Assembly: GCF_026586805.1 (NCBI RefSeq) | Contig: NZ_JAPFHA010000011.1 | Location: forward strand, 62,001-126,000 | From: Niveibacterium sp. 24ML | Lineage (GTDB): Bacteria; Pseudomonadota; Gammaproteobacteria; Burkholderiales; Rhodocyclaceae | DNA: 64,000 nucleotides | Direction of reading: 5' to 3' | In this document: one piece after another, positions 34,832 through 44,279 of the stretch | Layout of the letters: the number at the start of each line of letters is the position of its first letter | How positions within the stretch are numbered: the stretch's first letter is position 1 | Translations under genes and position numbers: made by a program | The notes under the pieces: generated by a model | Told to the model about the DNA's origin: nothing | Database searches by the model: none | What the model saw: only the letters and a program-made list of their open reading frames with translations

Positions 34832-37033
34832 ATGGTCCAAGTTGCCCATTCTCTCGCCAATTCCGACTCCGCACTCCCGTCGGCGGCATCGCTCGCTGAA
34901 GGCCTGGGGGAGGGTGCGGCCGCGCCTTTGCAAGCTGCGCTTGAGTGGATTGTGCCGCTCTATGGCGAACACACCCTCAACACCGGCGAGCCGGTGCTGC
35001 GGCACGCCCTTGGGATGACGCTGATTACGGTGTCATTGCGCCTTGATCTGGAAACACGACTTGCGGCGATGCTGTTCGCGGTGGTCGAGTATGTCGATCA
35101 ACCCGGCGAAGAAATCGAACGCCGCTTCGGTCGCGACGTGGCGCGGCTGACCGATGGAATGGCCCGGCTCAGTGGCTTGCGTTTGATTACCCGGCAGGCA
35201 GCGCAGTCGACGGCGCCGGATGTTCGCGCGCAGACCGAAGTGCTGCGCAAGATGCTGCTCGCAATGGTGGAAGACATTCGTGTGGTCTTGCTTCGCCTTG
35301 CCAGCCGGACTCAGACACTGCGCTACCTGACCGAACACGAGTGCGACTCGCGCGAGGAACTGGCGCGCGAGAGCATGGCTTTGTATGCGCCGCTGGCAAA
35401 CCGCCTGGGCGTTTGGCAACTGAAGTGGGAGCTTGAGGATCTCTCGTTCCGCTTCCTTGAGCCGCAGACATACAAGCGCATCGCAAAGATGCTCGATGAG
35501 CGGCGCGTTGAGCGCGAGGCCTTCATCGAGAACGCAACCACCCGCTTGCGCAATGATCTTGCGGCAGCGGGCGTGGAAGCCGAGGTCTATGGCCGGCCGA
35601 AGCACATCTACTCCATCTACAACAAGATGGCGGCCAAGCACCTCGATTTCTCTCAGGTGTACGACGTACGTGCCTTGCGCGTGCTGGTGCATGACGTGCG
35701 CGAGTGCTACACCGCACTTGGCCTGGTGCATTCGATCTGGCAGCCCATCGCCGGGGAGTACGACGACTACATCTCCAAGCCCAAGGGCAACAACTACCAA
35801 AGCCTTCACACTGCCGTCCGCGCCGCCGACGGGCGGGCGCTGGAGGTGCAGATCCGCACGCTGGAAATGCATCGACACGCCGAGCTGGGTATCGCCGCAC
35901 ACTGGCGCTACAAGGAAGGCTCGCGTGAGACGGGCGAGTACGACGAAAAGATCGCCTTGCTCAGGCAACTGCTCTCATGGCGTGACGAAATCAGCGATTC
36001 ATCGCAATGGGAGTCGCATTACAAGAATGCGTCGCTCGACGATACGATCTACGTGATGACCCCGCAGGGCCGGGTTGTTGACCTGACGAGCGGGGCAACG
36101 CCAATTGATTTCGCCTACCGCGTGCACACTGATCTGGGGCACCGCTGCCGTGGCGCGAAGGTCAATGGCCAGATGGTCTCGCTGAACACCGCGCTCGAGA
36201 ACGGGCAGGTTGTCGACATCATTGCGGCCAAGCAGGGCGGCCCGTCACGTGACTGGCTCAATCCCCAGCTCGGGTATCTGGCCACCTCGAATGCGCGCTC
36301 GAAAGTGCGCCGTTGGTTCACGCTGCAGGACGAAGCGGAAACGCTTTCGCAAGGGCGCACCATTGCGCTCAAGGAACTGCAGCGTGAGGGCCATGCCCAT
36401 TCAAGTCTGGATGATCTTGGCTCACGCCTCGGCTTCAAGAATACCGATGCGTTCCTGATTGCTGTTGGGCGGGGCGATGTTGGCACCCGCCAGATTCAGC
36501 TCGCCTTGCGTGGTGACAGCAGCACGCCAGAGCCGGCACCCGATGTCGTGATTGGGCGGAGTCGCAAGCGCAACTCCGACGACAAGATCCTCATCGTAGG
36601 GGTAGGGCGCTTGTTGACCAACCTGGGGCGCTGCTGCAAACCGGCGCCGCCCGACGCGATTACCGGCTTCGTGACACGGGGCAAGGGTGTATCGATTCAT
36701 CGAGCCGATTGCCGTGACTTCAAACATCTGGCGATTCGTCACCCCGAGCGGGTTGTGGCAGCTGCGTGGGGCGCCAGCGAAGCGGCCGCAAATGTGGCGG
36801 ACGTCTATCCGATCGATATCGCGGTCGAAGCGAACGATCGGCAGGGCCTGCTGCGCGATATTTCAGAGATCCTTTCGCGCGAGAAACTCAACGTGATTGC
36901 AGTCAATACGATGTCCAAGAGCGGGCGCGCCTTCATGCGCTTCACGATTGAAGTGCGCAACGCAAGCCAGGCGCAGCGCGCGCTCACCCTGATCGGCGAT
37001 GTCTCAGGGGTTGAACGCGCGCGGCGGGCTTGA
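34832..37033 (+). CDS. relA: (p)ppGpp synthetase RelA
   Basis: Long RelA/SpoT homologue that makes (p)ppGpp on starved ribosomes. The 733-residue protein (from MVQVAHS) has an N-terminal HD-like domain lacking the catalytic HDxxED motif (FAVVEYVDQPGEE at that place), a synthetase domain with EYDD (309-312) of the EXDD type found in RelA rather than the RXKD of SpoT or Rel, a TGS domain (about 405-465), a CC/zinc-finger region (GRCCKPAPPDAITGF) and a C-terminal ACT domain. It is therefore predicted to be synthetase-only. Its stop codon directly abuts the stop codon of the convergent ppk gene. Confidence 0.96.
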   Translation: MVQVAHSLANSDSALPSAASLAEGLGEGAAAPLQAALEWIVPLYGEHTLNTGEPVLRHALGMTLITVSLRLDLETRLAAMLFAVVEYVDQPGEEIERRFGRDVARLTDGMARLSGLRLITRQAAQSTAPDVRAQTEVLRKMLLAMVEDIRVVLLRLASRTQTLRYLTEHECDSREELARESMALYAPLANRLGVWQLKWELEDLSFRFLEPQTYKRIAKMLDERRVEREAFIENATTRLRNDLAAAGVEAEVYGRPKHIYSIYNKMAAKHLDFSQVYDVRALRVLVHDVRECYTALGLVHSIWQPIAGEYDDYISKPKGNNYQSLHTAVRAADGRALEVQIRTLEMHRHAELGIAAHWRYKEGSRETGEYDEKIALLRQLLSWRDEISDSSQWESHYKNASLDDTIYVMTPQGRVVDLTSGATPIDFAYRVHTDLGHRCRGAKVNGQMVSLNTALENGQVVDIIAAKQGGPSRDWLNPQLGYLATSNARSKVRRWFTLQDEAETLSQGRTIALKELQREGHAHSSLDDLGSRLGFKNTDAFLIAVGRGDVGTRQIQLALRGDSSTPEPAPDVVIGRSRKRNSDDKILIVGVGRLLTNLGRCCKPAPPDAITGFVTRGKGVSIHRADCRDFKHLAIRHPERVVAAAWGASEAAANVADVYPIDIAVEANDRQGLLRDISEILSREKLNVIAVNTMSKSGRAFMRFTIEVRNASQAQRALTLIGDVSGVERARRA

Positions 37034-39145
37034 TCAGCCTTCTGTTTTTCCGCCAGCCAGTTCCGCGAGCAGGATTTCCTGCGCTGAACGCCGGATCGCT
37101 CGGCCTTGTTTGCGACGGTAACTGCCGGTCGTGCCATCCAGATCCCACGCCTGGCAGTTGTCGCCAAGATATGGGCGCAGGCCCTCCTTGATGACGCGGC
37201 GCTTGAGCTTTGGATCCAGCACCGGGAAAGCGGTTTCGATACGCCGGAAGAAATTACGCTGCATCCAGTCGGCGCTGGAGAGGTAGACCTTGTCTTCGCC
37301 GTTCGCGCCGAAGTAGAGCACCCGCGTGTGTTCAAGGAAGCGCCCGATCACCGAACGAACGCGAATGTTCTCTGACAAACCTGGCACCTGTGGGCGAAGT
37401 GCGCATGGGCCACGCACGATCAGATCGATCTCGACGCCGGCGGCGCCTGCATCGTAGAGCGCCTCAATCGTTTCAGATTCAAGCAGGGCGTTCATCTTGG
37501 CAATGATGCGGCCCTTGCCGCCAGCACGGGCAATGTCGGCCTCGTTGCGAATCAAGGCGACCACGCTCGGTTGCAAGGTGAAGGGGGCCTGCCAAAGGAA
37601 GCGCAGTGCCCGCGGATGCCCCAGCCCGGTCAATTGCTTGAAGATGTCGCTCACATCTGCGCCGATATCTTCATTCGCGGTGAACAGGCCGAAATCGGTG
37701 TAGAAGCGCGTGGTGCGGGGGTGATAGTTGCCGGTGCCCAGATGCACATAGCGGCGCAGAACGCCAGGATTGCTGCCGTCGTTATCTTCCCGACGAACCA
37801 CCATCAGCATCTTTGCATGCGTCTTGTACCCCACGACGCCGTAAACCACATGCGCGCCAGCCTCTTCCAGCAAGGACGCCCATCCGATGTTGGCTTCCTC
37901 GTCAAAGCGTGCGAGGAGCTCCACCACGACTGTCACTTCCTTGCCTTTGCGTGCGGCGCGGATCAGGTGCTCCATCAGAACTGAGTCGGTGCCGGTGCGA
38001 TACACCGTCATCTTGATCGCCACCACCTGCGGATCGTCGGCTGCCTTGCGCAGAAAGTCGATCACTGGCGCAAAACTCTGGAAGGGGTGATGGAGCAAGT
38101 GATCGCGCTTGCGAATTGCGGCGAAGATGTCGTTGCGCGACTCAAGTTCCTTGGGGACCACCGGGCTGAAGGGCTTGAACTTCAGGTCCGGGCGGTCAAC
38201 CCAATCGGGCACCTGCATCAGGCGCACCAGGTTCACGATCCCGGGCACCTGGTAGAGCTCTTCACGCCGCAGATCGAACTGTTGCAACAAGAAGTCGGCC
38301 ATTCGCTCAGAGCAATTGTCGGCCACTTCCAGGCGCACTTCGTCGCCGAAGTGCCGATGCTGCAACTCGCCTTGCAGAGTGGTGCGCAGATCCTTGACGT
38401 CGTCTTCATCAAAGAGGAGATCGCTGTTGCGGGTTACCCGGAACTGGTAGCAACCGAGCACGGTCATGCCTTCAAACAACACGCCCACATGTGCGTGCAG
38501 GATTGAAGACAGGAAAACGAATGTGTGGGGACTGCCGCCAAGTTCCGGCGGCAAGTGGATCACGCGCGGCAGGGCGCGCGGCGCCTGCACGATGGCCGAA
38601 TTCGATACCCGGCCAAAGGCGTCGCGGCCTTCCAGCTCAACCGCAAAGTTCAGGCTCTTGTTAAGCACCCGCGGGAACGGATGGGCGGGGTCAAGCCCGA
38701 TCGGCGTGAGCACCGGCATCATTTCGCGATAGAAGAAGTCGCGAATCCAGTCCTGCTGCTCGGGGGTCCATACACTGCGACGAAGGAATCGGATTCCCTC
38801 GGCGGCAAGCGCGGGGAGAATCGTATCGTTCAGCAAGGCATACTGCTCAGCGATGATGCCGTGCACTTCGCTACAGATGCGCGAATAGAGCTCACGCGGC
38901 GGCATCGCATCCGGCGCGCTTGAGTCGGCGCTCAGCGCGGTCTGGGCGCGCACCCCTGCGACGCGAATCTCGAAAAACTCGTCAAGATTGCTTGAGACGA
39001 TACAAAGAAACTTCAAGCGCTCAAGCAGCGGTACAGAAGGATCGGCGGCTTGCGCCAAAACCCGGCGCTGAAAAGCGAGCAGCGACATTTCGCGATTCAG
39101 GTAGTGGTCTGCAGGGTGTTGGCGTTGAATTTGATTTGCGCGCAT
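37034..39145 (-). CDS. ppk1: Polyphosphate kinase 1
   Basis: Makes polyphosphate from ATP, reversibly. The 703-residue protein starts with LNREMSLLAFQRRVLAQA, typical of PPK1, and has the phosphorylated histidine H443 in VGYKTHAKMLMVVRRE, plus a second conserved histidine region in the C-terminal catalytic domain. It is divergent from ppx, the enzyme that degrades polyphosphate, and convergent with relA with no bases between the two stop codons, so both transcripts must run into each other's gene. Confidence 0.97.
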   Translation of the reverse strand: MRANQIQRQHPADHYLNREMSLLAFQRRVLAQAADPSVPLLERLKFLCIVSSNLDEFFEIRVAGVRAQTALSADSSAPDAMPPRELYSRICSEVHGIIAEQYALLNDTILPALAAEGIRFLRRSVWTPEQQDWIRDFFYREMMPVLTPIGLDPAHPFPRVLNKSLNFAVELEGRDAFGRVSNSAIVQAPRALPRVIHLPPELGGSPHTFVFLSSILHAHVGVLFEGMTVLGCYQFRVTRNSDLLFDEDDVKDLRTTLQGELQHRHFGDEVRLEVADNCSERMADFLLQQFDLRREELYQVPGIVNLVRLMQVPDWVDRPDLKFKPFSPVVPKELESRNDIFAAIRKRDHLLHHPFQSFAPVIDFLRKAADDPQVVAIKMTVYRTGTDSVLMEHLIRAARKGKEVTVVVELLARFDEEANIGWASLLEEAGAHVVYGVVGYKTHAKMLMVVRREDNDGSNPGVLRRYVHLGTGNYHPRTTRFYTDFGLFTANEDIGADVSDIFKQLTGLGHPRALRFLWQAPFTLQPSVVALIRNEADIARAGGKGRIIAKMNALLESETIEALYDAGAAGVEIDLIVRGPCALRPQVPGLSENIRVRSVIGRFLEHTRVLYFGANGEDKVYLSSADWMQRNFFRRIETAFPVLDPKLKRRVIKEGLRPYLGDNCQAWDLDGTTGSYRRKQGRAIRRSAQEILLAELAGGKTEG

Positions 39146-39274
39146 CTTTGCAATCCGTTCGAATCGATCCCGCTATTGTGTGACATTTCGATTACGGTTC
39201 GTTGACGTGGGCCGATTTCCTTTTCAGTCAGCCCCCGGGAAGAAGCCTTTCGCCCCCCAGGCGGCCTTCCGGGC

Positions 39275-39280
39275 TAAAAT
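39275..39280 (+). promoter_or_regulatory. Likely -10 element of ppx
   Basis: GGC-TAAAAT-CGGCG lies 50 bases before the ppx ATG, within the 185-base divergent ppk-ppx region. No clear -35 or pho box is seen. Confidence 0.4.
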
Positions 39281-39330
39281 CGGCGCCGTTTCAATTGCAC
39301 CACAATCCCGCCCTGGAACACGCCCAGTTG

Positions 39331-40824
39331 ATGAAACAAGAAGTGATTGCCGCGGTAGACCTTGGCTCAAACAGTTTTCGCCTGATCGTCGGCAGGGTGG
39401 TTGGCGAGCAGATTTTTGCGCTAGATAACCTCAAGGAGTCCGTGCGCCTGGCTGCCGGTTTATCGCCCGACAAGCACCTGGACGCCGCATCGCAGGCCCG
39501 CGCACTGGCCGCCTTGCGCAAATTCGGCGAGCGCCTGCGCGGGTTTCGCGCCGATGAGGTGCGCGCGGTTGCAACGAACACGCTGCGTGTGGCAAAGAAC
39601 GCGGGCAGCTTCCTGACCGAAGCCGAGGCCGCCCTTGGTTTTCCGATCGAAGTCATCGCCGGGCGCGAGGAAGCGCGCCTGATCTACCTGGGCGTGGCGC
39701 ACTCCTTGCCTGATGCGACCCGCAAGCAACTGGTTTTCGATATCGGCGGAGGCTCCACCGAGTTCATCATCGGGCGGGGTATGGAGCCCATCGTCCTTGA
39801 GTCTTTGTACATGGGCTGCGTGAGTTACAGCCTGCGCTTCTTTCCCGACGGGCGGGTGGACAAGTCGGCCATGCGAGCGGCCGAGCTTGCTGCGATTCGT
39901 GAGCTCGAAACGATTGCGGCGACCTATCGGGAGGTCGGCTGGGAGCAGGCAATCGCATCGAGCGGCAGCGCAAAAGCGATCGCCGAAATCCTTGAAATGA
40001 ACCAGTTTTCAAGTGGCGGCATTACCCGCAGCGGTGTCTCACGCCTGCGCAATGAACTGATCAAGGCCGGCAACGTCAATCGACTCAATCTTGTCGGCAC
40101 GCGCGCCGATCGCCTGCCCGTTCTGCTGGGTGGGTTTGCAATCCTGTCCGCCGCAATGGAAGCGCTGCGGCTTGACCAGGTGAACTTCTGCGATGCTGCG
40201 CTCCGGCAAGGGGTGCTCTACGACCTGCTTGGCCGTGCAACCCATCATGATCTGCGCGACACGACCGTCGAGACCTTCATGCGCCGCCATGGAGTTGAAG
40301 CGGCCCATGCCACGCGCGTTGCCAACACGGCGGTTTCCTTGTTGGCACAGGCCATGCCGGCAGCGGCAGATCCGGATCATGTTGATCGGCGCTTCCTGAT
40401 GTGGGCAGCGCGCCTGCACGAAGTGGGCCTGAGCGTGGCGCATTCGAGCTATCACAAGCACAGCGCATACGTGTTGGCCAACGCCGACATGCCAGGCTTT
40501 TCGCGCAAGGATCAGGCGCGCCTGGCCTGCCTCGCTCTGGGGCACCGCGGCAAGCTCGAACGTGTGCTGGCCTTGCCGCCCAATCCGGGCGATCTACTGC
40601 TGATTCTGTGTATCCGCATTGCCGTCATCCTGCATCGCACTCGCGACGATGTGCCGGTGCCTGCGCTCACTGTCACAGCATCGCGCAAGGGTTTCGAAGT
40701 GATGGCCGGCCCGCAGGAGTTCGAGAACCGTCCGCTCACGATGGCCTTGTTGCAGGAGGAGGGCGCCCAGTGGGAAGCGTGCGGCATGCCGATGCGCCTG
40801 CGGATCGGTAAGCAGGATGGCTGA
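39331..40824 (+). CDS. ppx: Exopolyphosphatase Ppx/GppA
   Basis: Removes terminal phosphate from polyphosphate and may also act on pppGpp. The 497-residue protein has AAVDLGSNSFRLIVG at the N-terminus, the catalytic-glutamate region and VFDIGGGSTEFI, and a C-terminal HD-like helical domain (WAARLHEVGLSVAHSSYHKHS). The ATG at 39331 is the correct start because the family begins just before AAVDLG; a longer frame upstream is not protein-like. It overlaps the start of the lipid-transport permease by eight bases. Confidence 0.95.
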   Translation: MKQEVIAAVDLGSNSFRLIVGRVVGEQIFALDNLKESVRLAAGLSPDKHLDAASQARALAALRKFGERLRGFRADEVRAVATNTLRVAKNAGSFLTEAEAALGFPIEVIAGREEARLIYLGVAHSLPDATRKQLVFDIGGGSTEFIIGRGMEPIVLESLYMGCVSYSLRFFPDGRVDKSAMRAAELAAIRELETIAATYREVGWEQAIASSGSAKAIAEILEMNQFSSGGITRSGVSRLRNELIKAGNVNRLNLVGTRADRLPVLLGGFAILSAAMEALRLDQVNFCDAALRQGVLYDLLGRATHHDLRDTTVETFMRRHGVEAAHATRVANTAVSLLAQAMPAAADPDHVDRRFLMWAARLHEVGLSVAHSSYHKHSAYVLANADMPGFSRKDQARLACLALGHRGKLERVLALPPNPGDLLLILCIRIAVILHRTRDDVPVPALTVTASRKGFEVMAGPQEFENRPLTMALLQEEGAQWEACGMPMRLRIGKQDG

Positions 40825-41932
40825 GTCTGACGCCCCCGCCTTGCGTGAGTCCGGCGGCACCGTCTATCTCTCCGGGCACTGGACGCTTGCTGCGCTGACC
40901 AAGGCCGCACCAAGCCTTCGCAATCGACTTGGCGCTTATGCCGCCGACACCGCCTGGGACTTGAGCGGACTCGCGTCGCTCGATACCTACGGCGCCGTCA
41001 CGCTCTGGCGTGCCTGGGGGCGTGCCTTGCCAGCGTCGGCGCAAGTTCCTGACGAATACAAGGCGCTCTTTGCGCGTTTGCAGATGCATGTTGCCGCGGG
41101 GGCCAGCCATCGTCCGCCACGCGATCCGCTGGCGTGGGTTATCGCGCTGGGCCAGGGTGTGCAAGGGATCGTGTCTCACATCGCGAGTTTCGTTACGCTG
41201 GTGGGGCAACTGGTGATCGAACTGGCGTATGTGCTCCGAACACCAAGACAGATTCCCTGGCTGGAAATTTCAGCCAACCTGCACAAGGCAGGGGTGCGGG
41301 CAATGCCGGTTGCCGCGCTGGTCGCGTTTCTGATCGGTATCGTGCTGAGCTACTTGTTTGCGCTGCAGCTCAAACGCTTTGGTGGTGAAGCCTTCATTGT
41401 CGATGTGCTGGGTATCGGCATCATCCGGGAATTGGGGCCGGTGCTGGTTGCGGTGCTGGTGGCGGGGCGATCCGGCTCGGCCATGACGGCCCAGCTTGGC
41501 ACCATGCGTGTCACAGAAGAGATCGATGCTTTGGCGACGATGGGCGTACCGCGCCATCTGCGGTTGGTGTTTCCGAAAGTGGTCGCGCTCGGCATCGCGA
41601 TGCCATTGCTGGTGGCCTGGACCTGCATGATCGCCCTCGCTGGCGGCATGTTGGCCGCCCACTACGAGCTCGGGCTCGACTATCAGTTCTTTATCAGCAA
41701 CCTGCCGCGGGTTGTCCCGCTGCCCAACCTCTGGATCGCGATTGCCAAAGGCGTCGTTTTTGGAATGTCGATCGCGATCGTTGCGTGCCACTATGGCTTG
41801 CGTGTGCAACCCAACACCGAGAGCCTGTCGGGCAACACCACCCGTTCGGTGGTTACGGCCATCACCCTCGTCATCCTGCTGGACGCCTTGTTCGCCCTGG
41901 CAACCCGCAACATCGGGCTGGGGCGCGGATGA
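40817..41932 (+). CDS. MlaE-type ABC transporter permease with N-terminal STAS-like domain
   Basis: Inner-membrane permease of an MCE-type lipid transporter. Residues 1 to about 110 are soluble and resemble a STAS domain (WDLSGLASLDTYGAVTLW), which in E. coli Mla is a separate protein, MlaB. The rest has five to six membrane helices and the MlaE signature IRELGPVLVAVLVAGRSGSAMTAQLGTMRVTEEIDAL. It starts eight bases before the end of ppx and overlaps the ATPase gene by four bases, so ppx and the transporter appear to be one transcript. Confidence 0.88.
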   Translation: MAESDAPALRESGGTVYLSGHWTLAALTKAAPSLRNRLGAYAADTAWDLSGLASLDTYGAVTLWRAWGRALPASAQVPDEYKALFARLQMHVAAGASHRPPRDPLAWVIALGQGVQGIVSHIASFVTLVGQLVIELAYVLRTPRQIPWLEISANLHKAGVRAMPVAALVAFLIGIVLSYLFALQLKRFGGEAFIVDVLGIGIIRELGPVLVAVLVAGRSGSAMTAQLGTMRVTEEIDALATMGVPRHLRLVFPKVVALGIAMPLLVAWTCMIALAGGMLAAHYELGLDYQFFISNLPRVVPLPNLWIAIAKGVVFGMSIAIVACHYGLRVQPNTESLSGNTTRSVVTAITLVILLDALFALATRNIGLGRG

Positions 41933-42708
41933 GCGCGCCCTTGCCGGTTGAACTGACAGGATTGGGCACGCGTTTTGGGCCTCGCTGGGTCTTGCGCGGC
42001 ATCAACCTGCAGGTGCCGCGGGGTGCGCTGCTTGCCCTCGTGGGTGGGTCGGGCAGCGGGAAGACCACTTTGCTGCGGCAGATTGTCGGGCTGCTCACAC
42101 CAACCGAAGGCCAGGTCAGCCTGTTCGGCGAACCGCTTCAGCAAGGCGGGCGCGAGGCGCGCGCGGCGCGCCGCAGGCGTTTCGGCATGCTCTTTCAGCA
42201 CGGTGCGCTGTTTTCGGCACTGAACGTATTCGACAACGTCGCGTTTCCCTTGCGGGAACTTCGCACCCTGCGTGAAGACGAAATCAGCGATCTGGTCTTT
42301 ACGAAGCTGGGCATGGTCGAGATCGACCGGGACGCCGCCTGGCGCATGCCAGCGGAGCTGTCGGGTGGCATGATCAAGCGCATTGCGCTGGCGCGGGCAC
42401 TGGCGCTGGACCCGGAATTGCTGCTGCTTGATGAGCCTACCGCCGGGCTCGATCCGGATCGCAGCGCGGCCTTTGTGCAGTTGATCCGGACGCTGCACGA
42501 GGCGCTGAACCTCACGGTGGTCTTTGTCACCCACGACCTCGATACCCTGGCCGCACTGGCCAACCGGATCGCCGTGTTGTCGGAAGGGCAGATCATCGCC
42601 ACCGGCACGCTGGACGAAGTTGTGAACGTTGATCACCCCTTTATCGAACGCTTTTTCAGAAGCGAGCGCAGCTTGCATGCGATGCGCCGCGGCATGGGTA
42701 CAAACTGA
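41929..42708 (+). CDS. MlaF-type ABC transporter ATP-binding protein
   Basis: Cytosolic ATPase of the lipid transporter. The 259-residue protein has Walker A GGSGSGKTT (about 39-47), ABC signature LSGGMIKR, Walker B ELLLLDEPTAGLDP and the H-loop VTHDL. The start ATG at 41929 overlaps the permease stop (ATGA) and was chosen over a longer frame that has no protein character. The stop codon shares its last base with the start of the MCE-domain gene. Confidence 0.93.
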   Translation: MSAPLPVELTGLGTRFGPRWVLRGINLQVPRGALLALVGGSGSGKTTLLRQIVGLLTPTEGQVSLFGEPLQQGGREARAARRRRFGMLFQHGALFSALNVFDNVAFPLRELRTLREDEISDLVFTKLGMVEIDRDAAWRMPAELSGGMIKRIALARALALDPELLLLDEPTAGLDPDRSAAFVQLIRTLHEALNLTVVFVTHDLDTLAALANRIAVLSEGQIIATGTLDEVVNVDHPFIERFFRSERSLHAMRRGMGTN

Positions 42709-43652
42709 TGGAAAACCGCGCCTATGCGCTCGCCGTGGGCATCTTCACGATTGTCGTGGGGCTTGCGACCGCCGCCTCGTTCTGGTGGTTCTCCGGCCGA
42801 ACCGAACGCACTTACGATGTGCTGCTTTACACCGATGGCAGCGTTGGCAGCCTCAACGAACAGGCGGCAGTCCGGTTTCGCGGAATCCGCGCCGGGCGGG
42901 TGACCGATATCGACCTGGACCCTGAAACGCCGCGGCGAATCCTCATCCGCCTGCGGGTCGATGCCAGCTTGCAGCTGTCGCGCGCGACCCGCGCCCGTCT
43001 TGCCACGCAGGGGTTGACCGGCTTCATCTTTGTGCAACTCGAAGACGACGGCAGCGATCCCCGGCCGCTTGAAACCGTGGGCGATGAGTTGCCGCGCCTT
43101 CCGCTCGAAAAATCGAATACCAACACCACCGAGGCTGCGATCAACGCACTCAACCGGATCAGGGACGTCGCAGATCGACTGACCCTGGTGCTCGACGACC
43201 AGAACCTAGGCAACCTTCGGACCAGCCTTGAGCATGTGGCCGCAAGTACGCGGCACCTTGATGCCACGCTGGCCCAGGCGCCGGCGCTGATCGCCAAGGC
43301 CGACAGCGTGATCGCACGCTTTGATACCGACAAGATCGACAGCATGCTGAGCAACGTCGACCGCACCACGCGCGAGTTGCCGGCCACGCTTGCAACGCTG
43401 CGCAGCACGCTGGTGAGCCTTGAAACCCTGACTGCGCGCTGGGAAGCCCTCGGCAGCGATGTCCAGACACGGCTGATTGGCGATGGCGGTGGGCAACTGG
43501 GCGGGACGCTTGAAGAGTTGCGGCGTACCAGCGCCGAGTTGTCTGCCCTGATCGCAACGCTTGAGCGGAACCCGCAATCACTGCTGCTCGGGCGCCCAAA
43601 GGCCGAGCCCGGCCCCGGCGAATCAGGCTACGTACCCCCTGCGCGCAATTGA
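42708..43652 (+). CDS. MCE-domain protein (MlaD-like)
   Basis: Periplasmic lipid-binding subunit anchored by one N-terminal helix (about residues 6-27). One MCE domain follows (about 38-118, VLLYTDGSVGSLNEQAAVRFRG start), then about 190 residues of helical, probably coiled-coil sequence that could form a tube or needle, ending in a short proline-rich tail. It has a single MCE domain, so it is not PqiB or LetB. It follows the ATPase with a shared base and precedes the lipoprotein by ten bases. Confidence 0.9.
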   Translation: MENRAYALAVGIFTIVVGLATAASFWWFSGRTERTYDVLLYTDGSVGSLNEQAAVRFRGIRAGRVTDIDLDPETPRRILIRLRVDASLQLSRATRARLATQGLTGFIFVQLEDDGSDPRPLETVGDELPRLPLEKSNTNTTEAAINALNRIRDVADRLTLVLDDQNLGNLRTSLEHVAASTRHLDATLAQAPALIAKADSVIARFDTDKIDSMLSNVDRTTRELPATLATLRSTLVSLETLTARWEALGSDVQTRLIGDGGGQLGGTLEELRRTSAELSALIATLERNPQSLLLGRPKAEPGPGESGYVPPARN

Positions 43653-43662
43653 GCGACAACAC

Positions 43663-44253
43663 ATGCGAACTCCATCCCCGATTCTGTTTGTAGCAATCTT
43701 CCTGCTTGCCGCTTGTGTCTCACGTGGGCCGAGCGGTGCGGCGCCAACCCAGCACGATCTGGGCTTGCCACCGGTGGCCGGGAGCGCGCAGACCAAGCTG
43801 GCCCTGCGCCGCGTTGAGGTGATCGCTGCGCCGGTGCTCTCTGGCCTGGCGATGCAGTATCGCTACGAGGGCGAGCAATCCACGCGTCGCTTGAGTTATG
43901 CAGACAACCGCTGGAGCGCGACACCGCAGCAATTGCTCGAAGCGCACTTGTCACGCATGCTGATCGCCGATGGCAAAGGCGGCCATTGCAAACTGCAAGT
44001 GCGGCTCGATGAGTTCGTGCAGATTTTTGCGCAGAACGGCAGCAGTGTTGGCTATGCAGCAGGCAGCTTCCGCTTGCTCGCCGACCGGGCCGATGAAGTG
44101 CTGGCGCAGCAGGCTTTCGTGCTAAAACGCCCCGCACCAAGCGCCGATGCCGCCGGGGGCGCATTGGCGCTGCGGGAGGTGAGCGCCAGCATGGCGGCTG
44201 AGGCTGCCCGCTGGCTCGATACAACCGACCTGCGCCGCTGCACGGCCAGCTGA
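43663..44253 (+). CDS. ABC-type transport auxiliary lipoprotein (PqiC-like)
   Basis: The 196-residue product has a lipoprotein signal peptide with lipobox LLAAC (Cys at about residue 17). The mature part has VEVIAAPVLSGLAMQYRYEG and VRLDEFVQIF, typical of the outer-membrane lipoprotein family (DUF330/PqiC) that partners MCE transporters. It ends the transporter operon core. The start follows the usual pattern of a charged N-terminus before the hydrophobic core; a longer upstream frame is not used. Confidence 0.85.
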   Translation: MRTPSPILFVAIFLLAACVSRGPSGAAPTQHDLGLPPVAGSAQTKLALRRVEVIAAPVLSGLAMQYRYEGEQSTRRLSYADNRWSATPQQLLEAHLSRMLIADGKGGHCKLQVRLDEFVQIFAQNGSSVGYAAGSFRLLADRADEVLAQQAFVLKRPAPSADAAGGALALREVSASMAAEAARWLDTTDLRRCTAS

Positions 44254-44279
44254 GCGCGACGGATACAAGGAGACTCGTG

